From the IMG/VR virus record IMGVR_UViG_3300047564_004182, positions 1 through 24,315 of that record: DNA of 24,315 nucleotides. One strand, 5' to 3'. A model generated the notes under the pieces. That model searched no databases. It was not told the DNA's origin and was given only the letters and a program-made list of their open reading frames with translations. The stretch comes from a virus. This document shows positions 7,001-18,800 of the stretch, one piece after another. Every line of letters starts with the position of its first letter. Position 1 is the first letter of the stretch. Position numbers and translations under genes: made by a program.

Positions 7001-10000
7001 GTAACACATATACAGTAACTATTTTAGACGAGTATAATTTTACCTTAGATGAAACAGAAAGTAGCGATTACTGGTTGCCTAGTGAAATACCCAATGACTC
7101 TACTACTCACATTAACGACTTAATCAAAACAGCTTTTAGTTACAATGAGAGTCCAGTAGCTAGACAAAGTTTAGCACCAACAGGAGTACTGGTTCAAGAT
7201 AGAATATATTCTATATCTGGTAATGCCAGTGAAGATAGAATTGCAGGTGTTGCTAGATTTGATGGTGTCGCTGGTGAAAATCAAGCTAATCAAAATACCT
7301 TAAAAGTGATTCAATTAAGACGTCCAGCTGTAAAAAATATGAAATTTACTCTGGGGTCTACGGTACCTGCAGTGGTATCAAATGATATTCAAGTATATAC
7401 CGTCACAAATGTTGTTAGACAAGATGTTACATTTAAAGTAAACATTAGATTAGTTGAACCATTAGGTGTCAATGATAATAAAATTGGTGCTACTGAGATC
7501 TATATTACTGAAGTAAAAAATGAAGCTGATCCAAGTGTTATTATTACAGATCCTGCTAGTCCTTGGGCACCTAAAGCAGGATGGAGTTTCCAGTTATTAG
7601 ATCCTGCATTGAATGAAACTTTAAATTATACCAGATATACTATAAAAGAAGGAACTACTCCGACATATGATGCTGTCGAAGATAGGTGGTTAATAGAATT
7701 AGATTTACCGTTAACTGTTAATATGGTAAACCAAATTGCTACAGCCAAAAAGACTAGAGTCGATGGTATTTGGGATTTAACACTAGACAGACCACTGTCA
7801 GCATCAATACCTAATACAACTCCAATAAGATTCTTTTTCTATGATTCATATTGGAGAATTAATCTTGATCCGTCATTAAGTAATGACTTACCTTTCTATG
7901 CACCAGATGCATATAATAAGCCACAGCCTAAACCTTTAGTATTTGCACAAACCAAAACTATCTCAGTATCTCAAATACGCAACGTTCCACCTATTATTAA
8001 TTCTTCAGCAATGAAGTTTTCTGAAACTAACTTTGATCCTAGTATCTACAGAATTTTAGGAAAAACTGAGACTCCTGGAAGTGCTGGAATTACTAAAGAT
8101 TCATATCCGTTAGCTGTTACTGCAAATCCTTTAGTTGGGTTTAATGTTGAAGCTGTAACAAAACTTGTTGCAAATAAATCGTTTATTCAAAGAGAAGTTA
8201 TTAATTTTTTAAATGAAATATATCCAGACTTTGTTTATAATCAAATAACTTGTTCAAGAGATGTAGGATTGATTATTGATGCTGTTGCTTATGATTTAAC
8301 ATACGGTGGTAATGTTAGAAGTAGAGCAGCTGGTATAGCATACTACCAACAAGGTAATGTTAGTGCAGCGACTGTGTTGAGTCAACAAAAAACAGAAACA
8401 ATTGATGCTATTAATTTTGCAACAACTGTAGCATTGACTGCCTTAAACGTTTATTCTGGTTCTACACCTAGTCAAACTGCATTACCATATGAAGGTACAA
8501 GAATAAATGCTTCTGAACAAATTTTGGCTAATAAAGATTTTATTGTAGAAGATACAATAAGATATTTAAATATTTTAACACAGGGTACTGGTTTCACATA
8601 TAACGAAACTCTTTGGAGAAGCAAGTTTAGCACTATTGTAGAGTCATTAGCATATGATCTAGAATATGAAGCAAATGTAAAAACTAGATATACTACTCTT
8701 AAATTTTATGACGGTACTCCAGAAAGTATATTTTTACTAGCAGAACAAAAATCTCAAATGATTGCTGCTATTAATCATATAAGAACAATCTCCAAATTAA
8801 TAGTATTAGAATCAACAGTTACTCCACAAGCAGGTAATCTACTACCACAAGACACTGACGGCACAGCAGGCGTTTCGGGAATTGACGACAGTACTGTTGA
8901 AACATTGATGACTCTTATTACCACTGCTCTACAAAGCGGGTCTTCTACAATACCTGCCAGAAATTTAGGTATTAGAAGATCATATCAAGATCCAACCGCT
9001 GGAGGTTACAGTCCTCAAATTATAGATAATAATTTAGAAGCAGAAACAGGGTCAGCTACAAAGGTCGGCGAGTTAATGGATCAAATCGTTAGGATAATAA
9101 ATCTTGGTGAGAGAAATCCAGCTGGAGTAATATCTGATATAGTTATAAGTGATGGTGGTGCCGGATACAATGACAACACCCCTCCTACACTACTCATAGC
9201 AGCACCCTCAAGTGGTTCTAATAGAGCAACTGCTACTGTTACAGTGCAAGGCGGTGTAATAACTGATGTTACTATCACTAACCCAGGATCTGGTTATGAT
9301 TTTGTTCCTACTGTTACAATTGTCAATGGTGGGAGTAACAGTCCAACTCAAGTTGCACAACTGACAGCATTATTGAGTGTTAGCTTACATATTAATGTAC
9401 AACCTCAAGTGTTAGATACTTTGCAATCGTTAACATTCCCAGCAACTGCAACTGGATTACAATATGGCGCTGTTCTTTCTGGTCCTGGCATTCCTTATGC
9501 CGGAGATCCAAATGGAACTACTCAGAATACATTTATTAGAACAGTAACTCAAGAATTTAATCAAGACGGTACTACTTCTGGTTATGAAGTTAGAATCAGC
9601 AGTATTATAACACAGTCTATACCTGCCGGAACTGAAATTTCCATTACTGGTCCTGGTAGTAACTATTTGTTCGATCTAAACACTGCACTGGATATAAAAC
9701 ATCAACCAGGAGACGTGATTGGAATTACTACTACATTCTCCACAGTTAGAGCCACTGGTCATGATTTCTTACAAGTAGGCGCAGGTGGATTTGACGATTC
9801 AAATTATCCTAATAATGTTTATGGTCAACCTGAGCCTCCTGGTCCTAGTCCTAGTGCGATAGTTAAAGAAATAGGCACAGGTCGTGTTTTCCATGTTAGT
9901 ACAGATCAAGATGGAAACTTTAGAGTCGGTACATACTTCAATGTAAATCAAGGGGACGGCACAGTTAACATTGCTGCTAGAATTGGTCTATCTGGTGTTA

Positions 10001-12870
10001 GTTCTTTGAGTTTTGCTGTTGGTGAGACAGTTGATAATTTCAGTGCTGATACTAAGATGGATGCTCCTGAGGACACTACTGTATCAACACAGAAGGCTAT
10101 TGTAACCTATATTAATAATATAATAAATGGTTTTTACTCTATTGACGGCACTGAAACTCCGCAAAAAGGTCTAATGAGATTAGACGGTGCTAGTATCATG
10201 CAGGGTAACATGCAGTTGGGAAGTAATTCTATAGAAACATTGAGAAACAGTGAAGACGTAAATGGTACAGGTGCAGTAAACAGAAAGTACGTGGATAATG
10301 TGTTCGCTGGTGGAACTGTTTCTTATGGTGAATTCGGCACTGCGTATATATTAGAAACCACTGGAAGAAGAACTGATGTTTTTGGTTTTTCTATGATTCA
10401 AGATCTAACAGATGTTGGTGGCGTTTTTAGAAATAGAGGCGGAATTAGTCTTAACAATAACAAAATTACATTATTAAAAACTCCAACACAAGCTGGTGAT
10501 GCTACAAATAAATCTTATGTAGATCAAGCTATAGCTACTGGTGGAGTTAGAACTGGGTGGAGTGGCTTCACTCTAGCCAATACCACTCAGAGATATAAAG
10601 TACAAAATATTAACGTAAACCAAAATGGTTCAGGATATACTACTGCACCAGTAGTAACAATCGTATCATCTTCAGGAACTGGTGCATCAGCTAGGGCAGT
10701 ATTATCAAGTGGTGCTGGACCTACATATTCAGTGGCTAGCATTGTTGTTGATGATCCTGGTTATAATTACATTGACACTCCTACAGTGATCATAGGTGGT
10801 TCTGTTAGGGAAGTACAATTATTATTTGGTGGCTTAAATTATAATCTACCTCCGATACTAACTTTCTCACCACCACAGACTGTGGGCGGCATAACTGCAA
10901 CAGGTTATGCTATAATGGAAGGTCAAGGTGATAATAAGAGAATTAAAGAAGTAGTTGTTGTAAATGGGGGATCTGGATATACAATTCCACCAAGCATTAC
11001 ACAAACTTATTCTGATACAGTTGCTGGAAGAAATCCTGCTACATTTTTATCAGTATTAAATGCTGGCAGCGGAGCAGTAGCTACCGCAGTGACCTCTGCT
11101 GTGCCAAGAAATATAGATTTAAATGGAAATAAAATCACTGGATCAGGGTTACCAACGGCTACTAGTGATTTAATAAACAAACAATTTTTTGATACAAATA
11201 ATTACATAGGAAAAATTAACGACGTTGAAATTGTTGGAAATCCTGGTTTAGGTGATTTGTTAGTTTTCACAGGGCAGGAACCAGACGAAAACAGCAGCGG
11301 TTCTATGACCAATGTATCTATCAGTACAGAAAGTGATATTGTTTCAACAGTTACTTTAACTGAAGGTGGTAATTCAATTACTTTCACTTATAGAGCTGGT
11401 AGCATTACCAATGCTGATGTAGCTTCCAGTGCAGGTATTGCGCAAACTAAACTATCACTGAACCGTTCAAACACTATTGGACAAGATACTACTGGATTGA
11501 CTTCAGAACAATTGGCTTCTAGATATGGTATTGCAGCATTTAAAGAAACACAATTCAATTCAGATAATGGATTTATTTCTATTAGAGATTCATCAAGTAC
11601 CACAGACGGTATTACATTTTCTCAACTTAGAAAAATAACAAATAAAAAAATATTAGGTTATTATAATTCTACACAAGGAGATACTGACACTGGTAATATA
11701 GCAGAGCTAAGTGCGCAAAACGTTAGAGATATATTAGGTCTTAGCACAGAAACTGTGGCAACTATTATCAGTGATGATACTTTGGGTGGTCTCGAACCAA
11801 CTAATTTACCTGAAGATAGTAATGTAAATCGTGTTAGTACTGGTCTAGCTACAAGAAAAGGTGGAGCAACATCTTATGGCGCCCTATTAAAAGTTGGTGG
11901 TAGAATGCGTGGAAGATTAACTTTTGACAGCGCATTACCTTCAGGTGACCCGAGTATAACTCCTATTATCAATGTTGAGGACACTGACAAATATGACATT
12001 GGTACTTCTACTAAAAAATTTAAAACTATTCATAGTACTACATTTGAAGGTACGAACTTTAATGGTACAAGATTTGGTAGAACTACTGCGCCAACAAACC
12101 TAACCGAAGCTAATCCACACACTTTTTATGGTATAGCTTCATATGCTGACAAAGTTGGTAATGGCGGACTAGCATTTAGTCTATCAGCTGGAACAGATAT
12201 TACTATTGTTGCAGGAACAACTTCTACCAGTTTCAATGGTAGTCAATCATGTACTATAGCAGTGTCCAGTTCCACTGACGGCAACAATAGTTTGCTAGCC
12301 AAGAGAAATAACGGAGTATTGAAAGCCACTACATTTGAGGGCGATTTAGATGGTGTAGCTGATACTTCAAAAGCTGTAAGAATTGGTACCACAGATTATT
12401 TAGGAAGTACAGGTGCTAGTGCGAATACTGTTGCGATACGTGATGGCAACCAAGACATTTATGCCAATGAATTCAAAGGTACTGCTCTAAAAGCCAAATA
12501 TGCTGACTTAGCAGAAAGATATCAAGCAGACAATAGTTATGAGCCTGGAACAGTTTTAGAATTTGGCGGAGATCATGAAGTCACTTTAGCTAGAGAAGCA
12601 ACTAGAAAAATTGCAGGAATAGTTTCTACTAAACCAGCTTTTGAGATGAACACTGTATTAGAAGGTGACAATGTTGTATCTATAGCGTTACAAGGTCGAG
12701 TGCCTTGCAAAGTTGTTGGTAAGATAGAAAAAGGTGACCTAATGATTAGTGCAGGTAACGGTTTTGCAAAATCGTCTGATGATCCTAAATTAGGAAGTGT
12801 AATAGGTAAAGCTCTTCAAAACTGGGATGGTGGAGAAGGTATAATAGAAATTGTCGTAGGAAGACTATAA
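4009..12870 (+). CDS. Giant modular tail-fibre/adhesin virion protein (2953 aa)
   Basis: Predicted virion protein for host contact. Residues 1-35 form the anchor shared with two later genes (NINIGLTGNDGTGD, then LR/IR-AF-KVNENF). K-YVD type fibre repeats follow (near 117-143 and 275-285, and again near 2090 and 2170). Residues about 285-880 look like a right-handed beta-helix of the pectate-lyase type (NIYVSTIGND, ITVMIESGVYFEEF, IVPPNVAIKGDEFRRTLI). Two copies of a roughly 100-residue helical repeat with A-YDL-Y--NV--R lie near 1385-1490 and 1505-1600. G-S-G-Y---P repeats occur at about 1705-1775 and 2200-2325. Between them is DQDGNFRVGTYFNVNQGDG, common in cyanophage fibres. The C-terminal domain (2828-2953: YADLAERYQAD, YEPGTVLEFGGD, LQGRVPCKVVGK, ending IVVGRL) is conserved in style. 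No enzyme residues were identified in the beta-helix. The stop overlaps the next start as TAATG. Confidence 0.85.
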   Translation: MARKNINIGLTGNDGTGDSIRDAFSKVNENFRELYASQGLEEGLTFENLVDVVKPLRPNGVLSLNSLGNNVISKELVGSANISIDTATDPSKISLSLTGISISLDPTPTLSNTLNAGGFKVSNMAAPQADNDAVTRRWVYSNFLNRDNEDLTGTVNAVDGSTMRDNFKIQPAPNNGNPNLGERFIPLLDSDGLTPKTNVFLKFQGTDPAHSVRKDYADSKISLAGTLAVDPETGLTDRGFGVMTGPLILNDHPGEYQGIELSPKEGGPAFVQEDYRAATKGYVDSKSYSSPTNIYVSTIGNDDMWDFDNDTPNPDYGYPEYEIGRSWSKAFKSVRAALKFAKKYIDRVTLQTTPYKVSTSQVFKYIPALGTELEYPRTKVRVSLQNHGYQDGDYVQVSGAVLLGAVDTRELNGIFRVNRINANLFELNLKKTFSWVNPVVDPLDPFITIALANKKDGPYSTLSRVDLGFRGFFIPKPEITVMIESGVYFEEFPIIVPPNVAIKGDEFRRTLIKPKQGPVPAENINLKFVRGDRSLNANFWYNNHYYRQLGRSVGATNIVNSTRLEIRDAAYPPKSGMRFIVGSTGGVPNVYRVGPVRKILYKTPNPDLNIAPGTYTMDIVDENGDLKPLAQSIPDNTLIEFFLDNEHADMLLVNDAFQARNITFVGSKGFVMAFDPNGQILTRSPYAQVCSTFSGEGGGGQLIDGMAGNQLCYVDDTTYTDPFTGTLGASGTKMRVTGLVRKPEVPNTFYLSKKRYVIIDTTEVDQNGSATLTLSSAPGEFIELDDTFLPAGFIPNGTQILIETAGNRSMLSNDFTMINDLGYGIYVDNNGVCEAVSQFTYYCRVGYLSKAGGQIRSVTGSSCYGIIGLQSEGSDPNEAIQIGRLRTPVMNLITPYIDDPINEGRFGAVSFYVGNADCPPLRNATFKLTAHEIAIKDIRRARLSGGTLTTGPLKVTTYYRHPFKTGEEVQITGVKTDAGLNLPPTTPGGNPLPNDISGNTYTVTILDEYNFTLDETESSDYWLPSEIPNDSTTHINDLIKTAFSYNESPVARQSLAPTGVLVQDRIYSISGNASEDRIAGVARFDGVAGENQANQNTLKVIQLRRPAVKNMKFTLGSTVPAVVSNDIQVYTVTNVVRQDVTFKVNIRLVEPLGVNDNKIGATEIYITEVKNEADPSVIITDPASPWAPKAGWSFQLLDPALNETLNYTRYTIKEGTTPTYDAVEDRWLIELDLPLTVNMVNQIATAKKTRVDGIWDLTLDRPLSASIPNTTPIRFFFYDSYWRINLDPSLSNDLPFYAPDAYNKPQPKPLVFAQTKTISVSQIRNVPPIINSSAMKFSETNFDPSIYRILGKTETPGSAGITKDSYPLAVTANPLVGFNVEAVTKLVANKSFIQREVINFLNEIYPDFVYNQITCSRDVGLIIDAVAYDLTYGGNVRSRAAGIAYYQQGNVSAATVLSQQKTETIDAINFATTVALTALNVYSGSTPSQTALPYEGTRINASEQILANKDFIVEDTIRYLNILTQGTGFTYNETLWRSKFSTIVESLAYDLEYEANVKTRYTTLKFYDGTPESIFLLAEQKSQMIAAINHIRTISKLIVLESTVTPQAGNLLPQDTDGTAGVSGIDDSTVETLMTLITTALQSGSSTIPARNLGIRRSYQDPTAGGYSPQIIDNNLEAETGSATKVGELMDQIVRIINLGERNPAGVISDIVISDGGAGYNDNTPPTLLIAAPSSGSNRATATVTVQGGVITDVTITNPGSGYDFVPTVTIVNGGSNSPTQVAQLTALLSVSLHINVQPQVLDTLQSLTFPATATGLQYGAVLSGPGIPYAGDPNGTTQNTFIRTVTQEFNQDGTTSGYEVRISSIITQSIPAGTEISITGPGSNYLFDLNTALDIKHQPGDVIGITTTFSTVRATGHDFLQVGAGGFDDSNYPNNVYGQPEPPGPSPSAIVKEIGTGRVFHVSTDQDGNFRVGTYFNVNQGDGTVNIAARIGLSGVSSLSFAVGETVDNFSADTKMDAPEDTTVSTQKAIVTYINNIINGFYSIDGTETPQKGLMRLDGASIMQGNMQLGSNSIETLRNSEDVNGTGAVNRKYVDNVFAGGTVSYGEFGTAYILETTGRRTDVFGFSMIQDLTDVGGVFRNRGGISLNNNKITLLKTPTQAGDATNKSYVDQAIATGGVRTGWSGFTLANTTQRYKVQNINVNQNGSGYTTAPVVTIVSSSGTGASARAVLSSGAGPTYSVASIVVDDPGYNYIDTPTVIIGGSVREVQLLFGGLNYNLPPILTFSPPQTVGGITATGYAIMEGQGDNKRIKEVVVVNGGSGYTIPPSITQTYSDTVAGRNPATFLSVLNAGSGAVATAVTSAVPRNIDLNGNKITGSGLPTATSDLINKQFFDTNNYIGKINDVEIVGNPGLGDLLVFTGQEPDENSSGSMTNVSISTESDIVSTVTLTEGGNSITFTYRAGSITNADVASSAGIAQTKLSLNRSNTIGQDTTGLTSEQLASRYGIAAFKETQFNSDNGFISIRDSSSTTDGITFSQLRKITNKKILGYYNSTQGDTDTGNIAELSAQNVRDILGLSTETVATIISDDTLGGLEPTNLPEDSNVNRVSTGLATRKGGATSYGALLKVGGRMRGRLTFDSALPSGDPSITPIINVEDTDKYDIGTSTKKFKTIHSTTFEGTNFNGTRFGRTTAPTNLTEANPHTFYGIASYADKVGNGGLAFSLSAGTDITIVAGTTSTSFNGSQSCTIAVSSSTDGNNSLLAKRNNGVLKATTFEGDLDGVADTSKAVRIGTTDYLGSTGASANTVAIRDGNQDIYANEFKGTALKAKYADLAERYQADNSYEPGTVLEFGGDHEVTLAREATRKIAGIVSTKPAFEMNTVLEGDNVVSIALQGRVPCKVVGKIEKGDLMISAGNGFAKSSDDPKLGSVIGKALQNWDGGEGIIEIVVGRL

Positions 12871-15800
12871 TGGCAAAGAAAAATATTAACATCGGAAGTT
12901 CAGAGAACGCAGGTAACGGAGATCCACTGCGTGTTGCGTTTGGTAAAATAAATGATAATTTTACTGAACTTTATAATTTAACTGGAGGAACTGTAGCTGA
13001 GTTAACTGAATTAGCACAAGATTATGCAGCTCCTCTTTTTAATCATAGTAATCATGTAAACATCACTGCTGTATATCAAGACACAAATAACAAAATTATT
13101 TTAACAAGTAGTACAGATAGATTATCCAGCAGTGGTGACGAAGTTGTACTAGTTGGTGGTGCCGATCCCTACGTTACTTTTCCTGCTATTACTGGTGGGG
13201 ATCAACTACAGATACAGGGTGCTGAACTTTCCTCCTTATCAGGAAGTCTTGCAGTTACTTCACAAAACAACCTTTATATAATAGCCAACGGTTCTGGTAA
13301 TGTAGGTGGGGGAAGTAAATCGTGGACTTACGGTGCAGATGGCGATCTTTACTTGCCGCAAGACGGAACAATTACAGGATCTAACGACGTGTATGTTAAA
13401 TCCCTAGTTGATGGAAATAGTTCAGGACTATTCTTAAACGGTAATACACTAGTTGGCACAGCAATGTTATATGCCAACGGGAATGCTATAATAAGAGCAG
13501 ACAACAACGGAACAGCCAAAGATTGGGCATTTGGTAAGAATGCAACTCTTACAACTCCACTACTACTACCAAAAACATTTACTGCGGTGTTAGACAACGC
13601 TCACAGAACTGTAGGTAACGCTATATCAGGCACACCGTGGCAATACACTGTTGCGTTTGTGGTAGGACCTGGTGGGGCTGTTGAAACACAAATAGACAAT
13701 CCAGATTGGCCAACAAATCCAGGATATTCGCCAGGTGACGAGTTTGAGTTCACTGAAGAGGATCACGGTATTCCAGGATTTATATTTGCTGTTACAATCA
13801 ACGGATTTTCAGAAATACCAGGAACAGGATTTCTAGTAGTGATAGGAGTTACACCTCCTCCAGAATATCCTAGCACAGTTAGTTCACTAGGTGCTATTAA
13901 ACTCAGTGCTAACACTAGTGATTGGGTTTTTGATCCTAACGGTAGTTTAACTTTACCAGGATCTCTTAAAGTATCCAGTGCTCCGGAAGGTAGCATTATT
14001 GGCGAGGGCGGAGTATCAATAAACGCAAAAAACGGCTATCAGTTTAGTGCGGCATATCAACGTGCAGTAATCTTAAATCCTACTCCGGGATATAATGCCA
14101 ACGTTGCCGGATTGTACTTAGACGGCAACGGAGCAACTATTGAGATAAACACTGATAATCAGGGAAATAGTTGGCATTTTAATACCAGCGGTGATCTAAC
14201 ACTACCTGTGGGCGGTGACATCCTTGACAGCACTGGACAGAGTGTGTTAGGTGGTGGTACTTGGGATGGTACAACAATAAGTGATGATTTAATTCCCGAC
14301 GCCGATGTCACATACGATCTAGGCAGTCCTTCTTTCAGATTTAGAGATATCTATCTAAGTACCAATACTATCTATCTAGGATCAAACGGTTTAGGAGTAG
14401 ATGCTAATGGACAATTAGTCATATCAGAATCAGTTTTAGGTGGTGAAGGCATAGGAGATATTGCCAGTGTACAATGGACCACAGCCAGCGAACTTGAAAT
14501 TAGAACCACAGATACATCCCCATTTATAGCCAAATTTGACAGTCTAAAGAAAGGCGACACATTTGAACTATTGACTGGTGGTAACGGAGCCTTCCCTGCA
14601 AACACTGTAGTAACACTAACAGGTCCTGCTACAAAGACACCTGACCCGTCTGGTGATTATTACGATTTTATAATTCCTGTAGGAACAGCGGCAAATACCA
14701 ATGTTTATGTTTATAACTTCAATTTAACTAAGTCGCCACTTACAGATATAACTCAGTTAACTGGTAGTATATCAAGTTTAGTCAACGGTGCTCACACAGT
14801 TAGTTTAGGATCAGATGGTAATCTAACATTACCAGTAGGATTTGTTACTTCTAATGAAGTAACTGGTATAAATCTAAGGTCTGGGTACGATGTGAGTATT
14901 ATATCAAACCACATGGATGTCGATCGCGAATGGATCTTTGGCTCAGATGGTACGTTAACACTGCCAGCAGGTGGAGACATTTTAGACAGCACTGGACAGA
15001 GTGTGTTAGGTGGTAGCACTGGAAACTTTACGTTCAACGCAGATACAATCGCAAACAATAACGACGCATCGATTGAAGTAGGTAGTGGTTCATTAGGAAA
15101 CATCGAGGTACAAACAGTAGATGAATGGGGGCCACCAGAAGGTCCAGGCGGCATTTGGAGATTGTTTATTGGTGACGAAGCATATCCTACTTTAGGTACA
15201 ACTGTTCAGATAGGCGACACCGTAACTACATCCTGGGGAACTCCTATAACTGCCACTATTACAGCTATCCAACAAGATAACGGCTTTTGGCAAATCCACG
15301 TTGATCAAGATATTACTGCGGGGCATGATGATTATGACACAGTTACATTTAGTACAGTAGTAACAACTAAGACTTGGACATTTGGCACTAATGGCGTCCT
15401 AACAGCACCAGGCACAGCAATATTCAACGGCACTCAAGGTATTGTTGTAGACAATCTCAATGCAGGTATTGCGGGCCTGTTCAACGACGGCGATGTTTAT
15501 ATCACAGGCGGTCAAAGTTTAAGATTTACTGGCATTGATACTATTGACGGTATCAGCGAATCAGTATTGAGATTCTGGAACGCAGAAGGTCGTCATTCCT
15601 CAGGCAATGACCCTACAGAATTAGTAACATTGGATGTGGGCAATGACGCAACTAATGGAGCCCCCACAGAAGGTTTTCTCAAGATCATTACAGAAAAAGA
15701 AGTGGGCGGACAAAAAGAGTGGAAGTTTGATGCCAACGGTGTACTACACTTACCTACAAGTGGAGACATTGTGGACAGCGAAGGCAATTCAGTGCTAGGT

Positions 15801-18800
15801 GGCGGCGGAGTCAATAACAACATCTGGGTACAGACATTTGTGTCCAGTGCTCCTACAACAGATTTCCCACAAATCGCAACCAGTGTAGAATATGACAGTT
15901 ACGGCAATGTCATTGCTCTGTTCAGTCATTTTCAAACTGGCGGAATGGGAGGTGACAGCAGATATTTCTCAGTGGGCAAGTATACTGACACTGGTAGTAA
16001 AATATGGACAGCAAGATTTACCGACGATCTTGAAACAGACGGTTGGGGCTTGGCCGTGGACAATGCTGATGGTTGGATTTATGTCGCTGGACAAACTGGC
16101 GGAGACGTTTACACCTATGACGTATCCACATTAACTAAAATTGACAGCGGCAACGGTAGCGTAGCGTGGAGTAAAATTTATGACTTTGGCTTTGCCAGTT
16201 CAAGTGCTGTAGTTGATGTAGACAGTGATGGCAATCCTGTCATGGTTGGCTGGGCTAACAACGAAAACGATAGTTATCTAACCGTTACTAAGATTGACAA
16301 AACCAACGGTAACGTTACATGGACAAGAAAATTAGACGGGCAGACTAACGAACAGGCCTATGGTATGGCAGTGGGTCCTACTGGTGAGATAGTGGCTGTT
16401 GGTACTGTAGATAATCTTAATTATCCAGAACCATATCGCACGATTGTTACGCTAACTGCTACTCCTGCTAGCGATCCAGACTGGACTACTGATATACTAG
16501 GAGCAACTGTTGGCGGTTTAACTTATGATGTTACCTTTGCAGGCGGCGTTCCTACATTTAGCAACATTGTTGATACAGATGGCAATCGCTACGAGGGCGA
16601 CTTGATTGGTGCCTTTAATGCTAGTCAGTTAGGATCTGGATCCACTAACATGGAAGTTAGAGTAGGAACAACTACTGGCGAAGACATGTCTGACCGTATG
16701 GTAGTGGTCAAATATGCCAGTGACGGAACTATTGCTTGGCAAAAGGCCATACAGTTTGACGAGGACTATGACTGCTTAGGAGCAGATGCTGACATTGACA
16801 GCAATGGCAATATCTACATTTGCGGACAATTTAACATTGATGGCGGAGGTGGTCCTACTAACACTGGTATGGCCTTGGTTAAATTTGACAGTTCGGGTGT
16901 TAAACAGTGGAGCCGTCGTGTAACAGGCGACTGTATTTCAACCGCTACCAGTATAGTAGTTGGACCTGATGACAAACTTTATATATCAGGCGTTAATGGC
17001 GACGAGATTGCGGAGACGTTTACTTGGGTAGTGGCCAAATACAGTCTTGATGGTCTTGTAGAATGGCAACGATTTATTGAAAACACTGATAGTTGGACAT
17101 TTGCTGGTGGGCTTTTTGGCCCAGAAAGTGGCGGCAGCAACATAGCAGTTAGACAGGGTTATGTGGCACTGGCTGGTGGATTTGGTGCGTTTGACCAGCA
17201 GGCTTATGCCGCTGTTCTACAAATTCCAGACACAGGCAATGTATTCGCAGCGGGCCCTTGGAGTGTTACAACCGCAAACCTCAGCGGCACACTTAACGGC
17301 ACAGCCAGTGATATTGGAGTAGTCAACGCCGATCTAACTGACTCAGACAATGCGTTAACTGTTAGTCCTGACTCAGTTACTCTTGGAACAGACGTTGGTG
17401 CCTTCCTCATAGGTACTGTGTACACAGCACCTGGCGGTGACACCAGTTTAGTCAACGGTTTGTATTCAGTTACTTTAGAAAATAATGGCGCTGTGACATT
17501 GCCAGCAGGTGGTACTATCACAGAAGGATATGTTACCAGCAATCCCACAATTCAACTTACTCCAGCAAGCCCAGATGTGGCCAGTCAGAAGTTGGTGATC
17601 AAAGGCGGCGGAGCACCCAACTATACCTATACCGACAATGGTATAAACATAAATTACTACGATAACACCGCTCTAGTTGGCGATACTCTTACTTTCTACA
17701 TATATTCACCCGCTTACGCTGACCAAACGCTCTACTGGTGGATCTACCCAGAGGGTGCTAACATATCAGATCCAGGATCAGGCACAGTAACTTTAACGGG
17801 CGATTTTGGCACCATTAGTTTTGAACTAGACAGTGATGACAATGAGTTTACTATTCGTGTGTCACCTGAAGAGAATAACTATGACCCTACAAGTTTAGGA
17901 GTTGAATCAGGATTGATCAACGCTGACGCACCTACTTTTAATAGTGAGCATCACCTACACTTGACCACAGGCAACTTGTCTGAAACCAGTATCTTCTTAG
18001 GCACTGATGATCACAACGTCCGTACAACAGTCAATGGTGGCATTGAAATAAACACATATCTATACCCAAGCGGTGGTGGTAGCGGCAAGTGGACATTTAG
18101 CGAGAACGGTGATACAGTATTCCCTAACGGTTTAACCATGATGGGCGGAGCACCATCACTGTTAGTAGATACAGGCAACAATTTTGGTATTGGTACAAGT
18201 CGTCTTCAAAGTCAGTCAGCAGTATGTAGTATTGCGGTTGGTGATGAATTTGTTGCTGACACAGAATTTAACGATGACATTACAGTGGTACAGGTAGGCT
18301 GGACTGTGGTCGTAGATGGAACTACTTATACAGTTACATCCATAGATCCTTCTCCACCAGCTTGGCAATATAGAATTACAGCCGCAGGTGCTACATTTGT
18401 ACAAGGAACTACATATACATTTACTAATCCAACTCCTACACCGTATGCTTGGGTGTTTGGCAACGATGGCGTACTAACTACTCCAGGATCAGGTACAATC
18501 AGACATCAAGACAACGATTTAATAGTAGAAGTCACAGGCACAGATGTTATTGTACTACGAACAGACGGCGGTGATTTAGTAGTAACTCCGGGCGGTGGTC
18601 TACAGTTTAATGATGGTACTATTCAGACCACAGCGTTGGTACAAGGCGAGCAGGTATTTACACTTGACACTGGCGCTATTGACTACGCTCCAACAGTAGT
18701 AGATTTTAATCTATTGTTTGTTACACCGGCAATAGGGTATTCAGGAACTGATCCTACTTCAGTTACGCTACCGGCCGGTGTTCCTGGACAGCGTTTAGTT

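Noticed and set aside
9121-11000. CRISPR-like regular repeats
   Set aside because: The repetition is at protein level with diverged DNA and no constant spacer or repeat lengths.
14792-15154. Antisense 120-aa ORF, and similar antisense ORFs at 17204-17548, 19397-19795 and 21842-22174
   Set aside because: They are rich in Pro, Ser, Val and Leu as expected from the reverse of Gly/Thr/Asn-rich fibre codons, and lack their own signals; shadows of the fibre genes.
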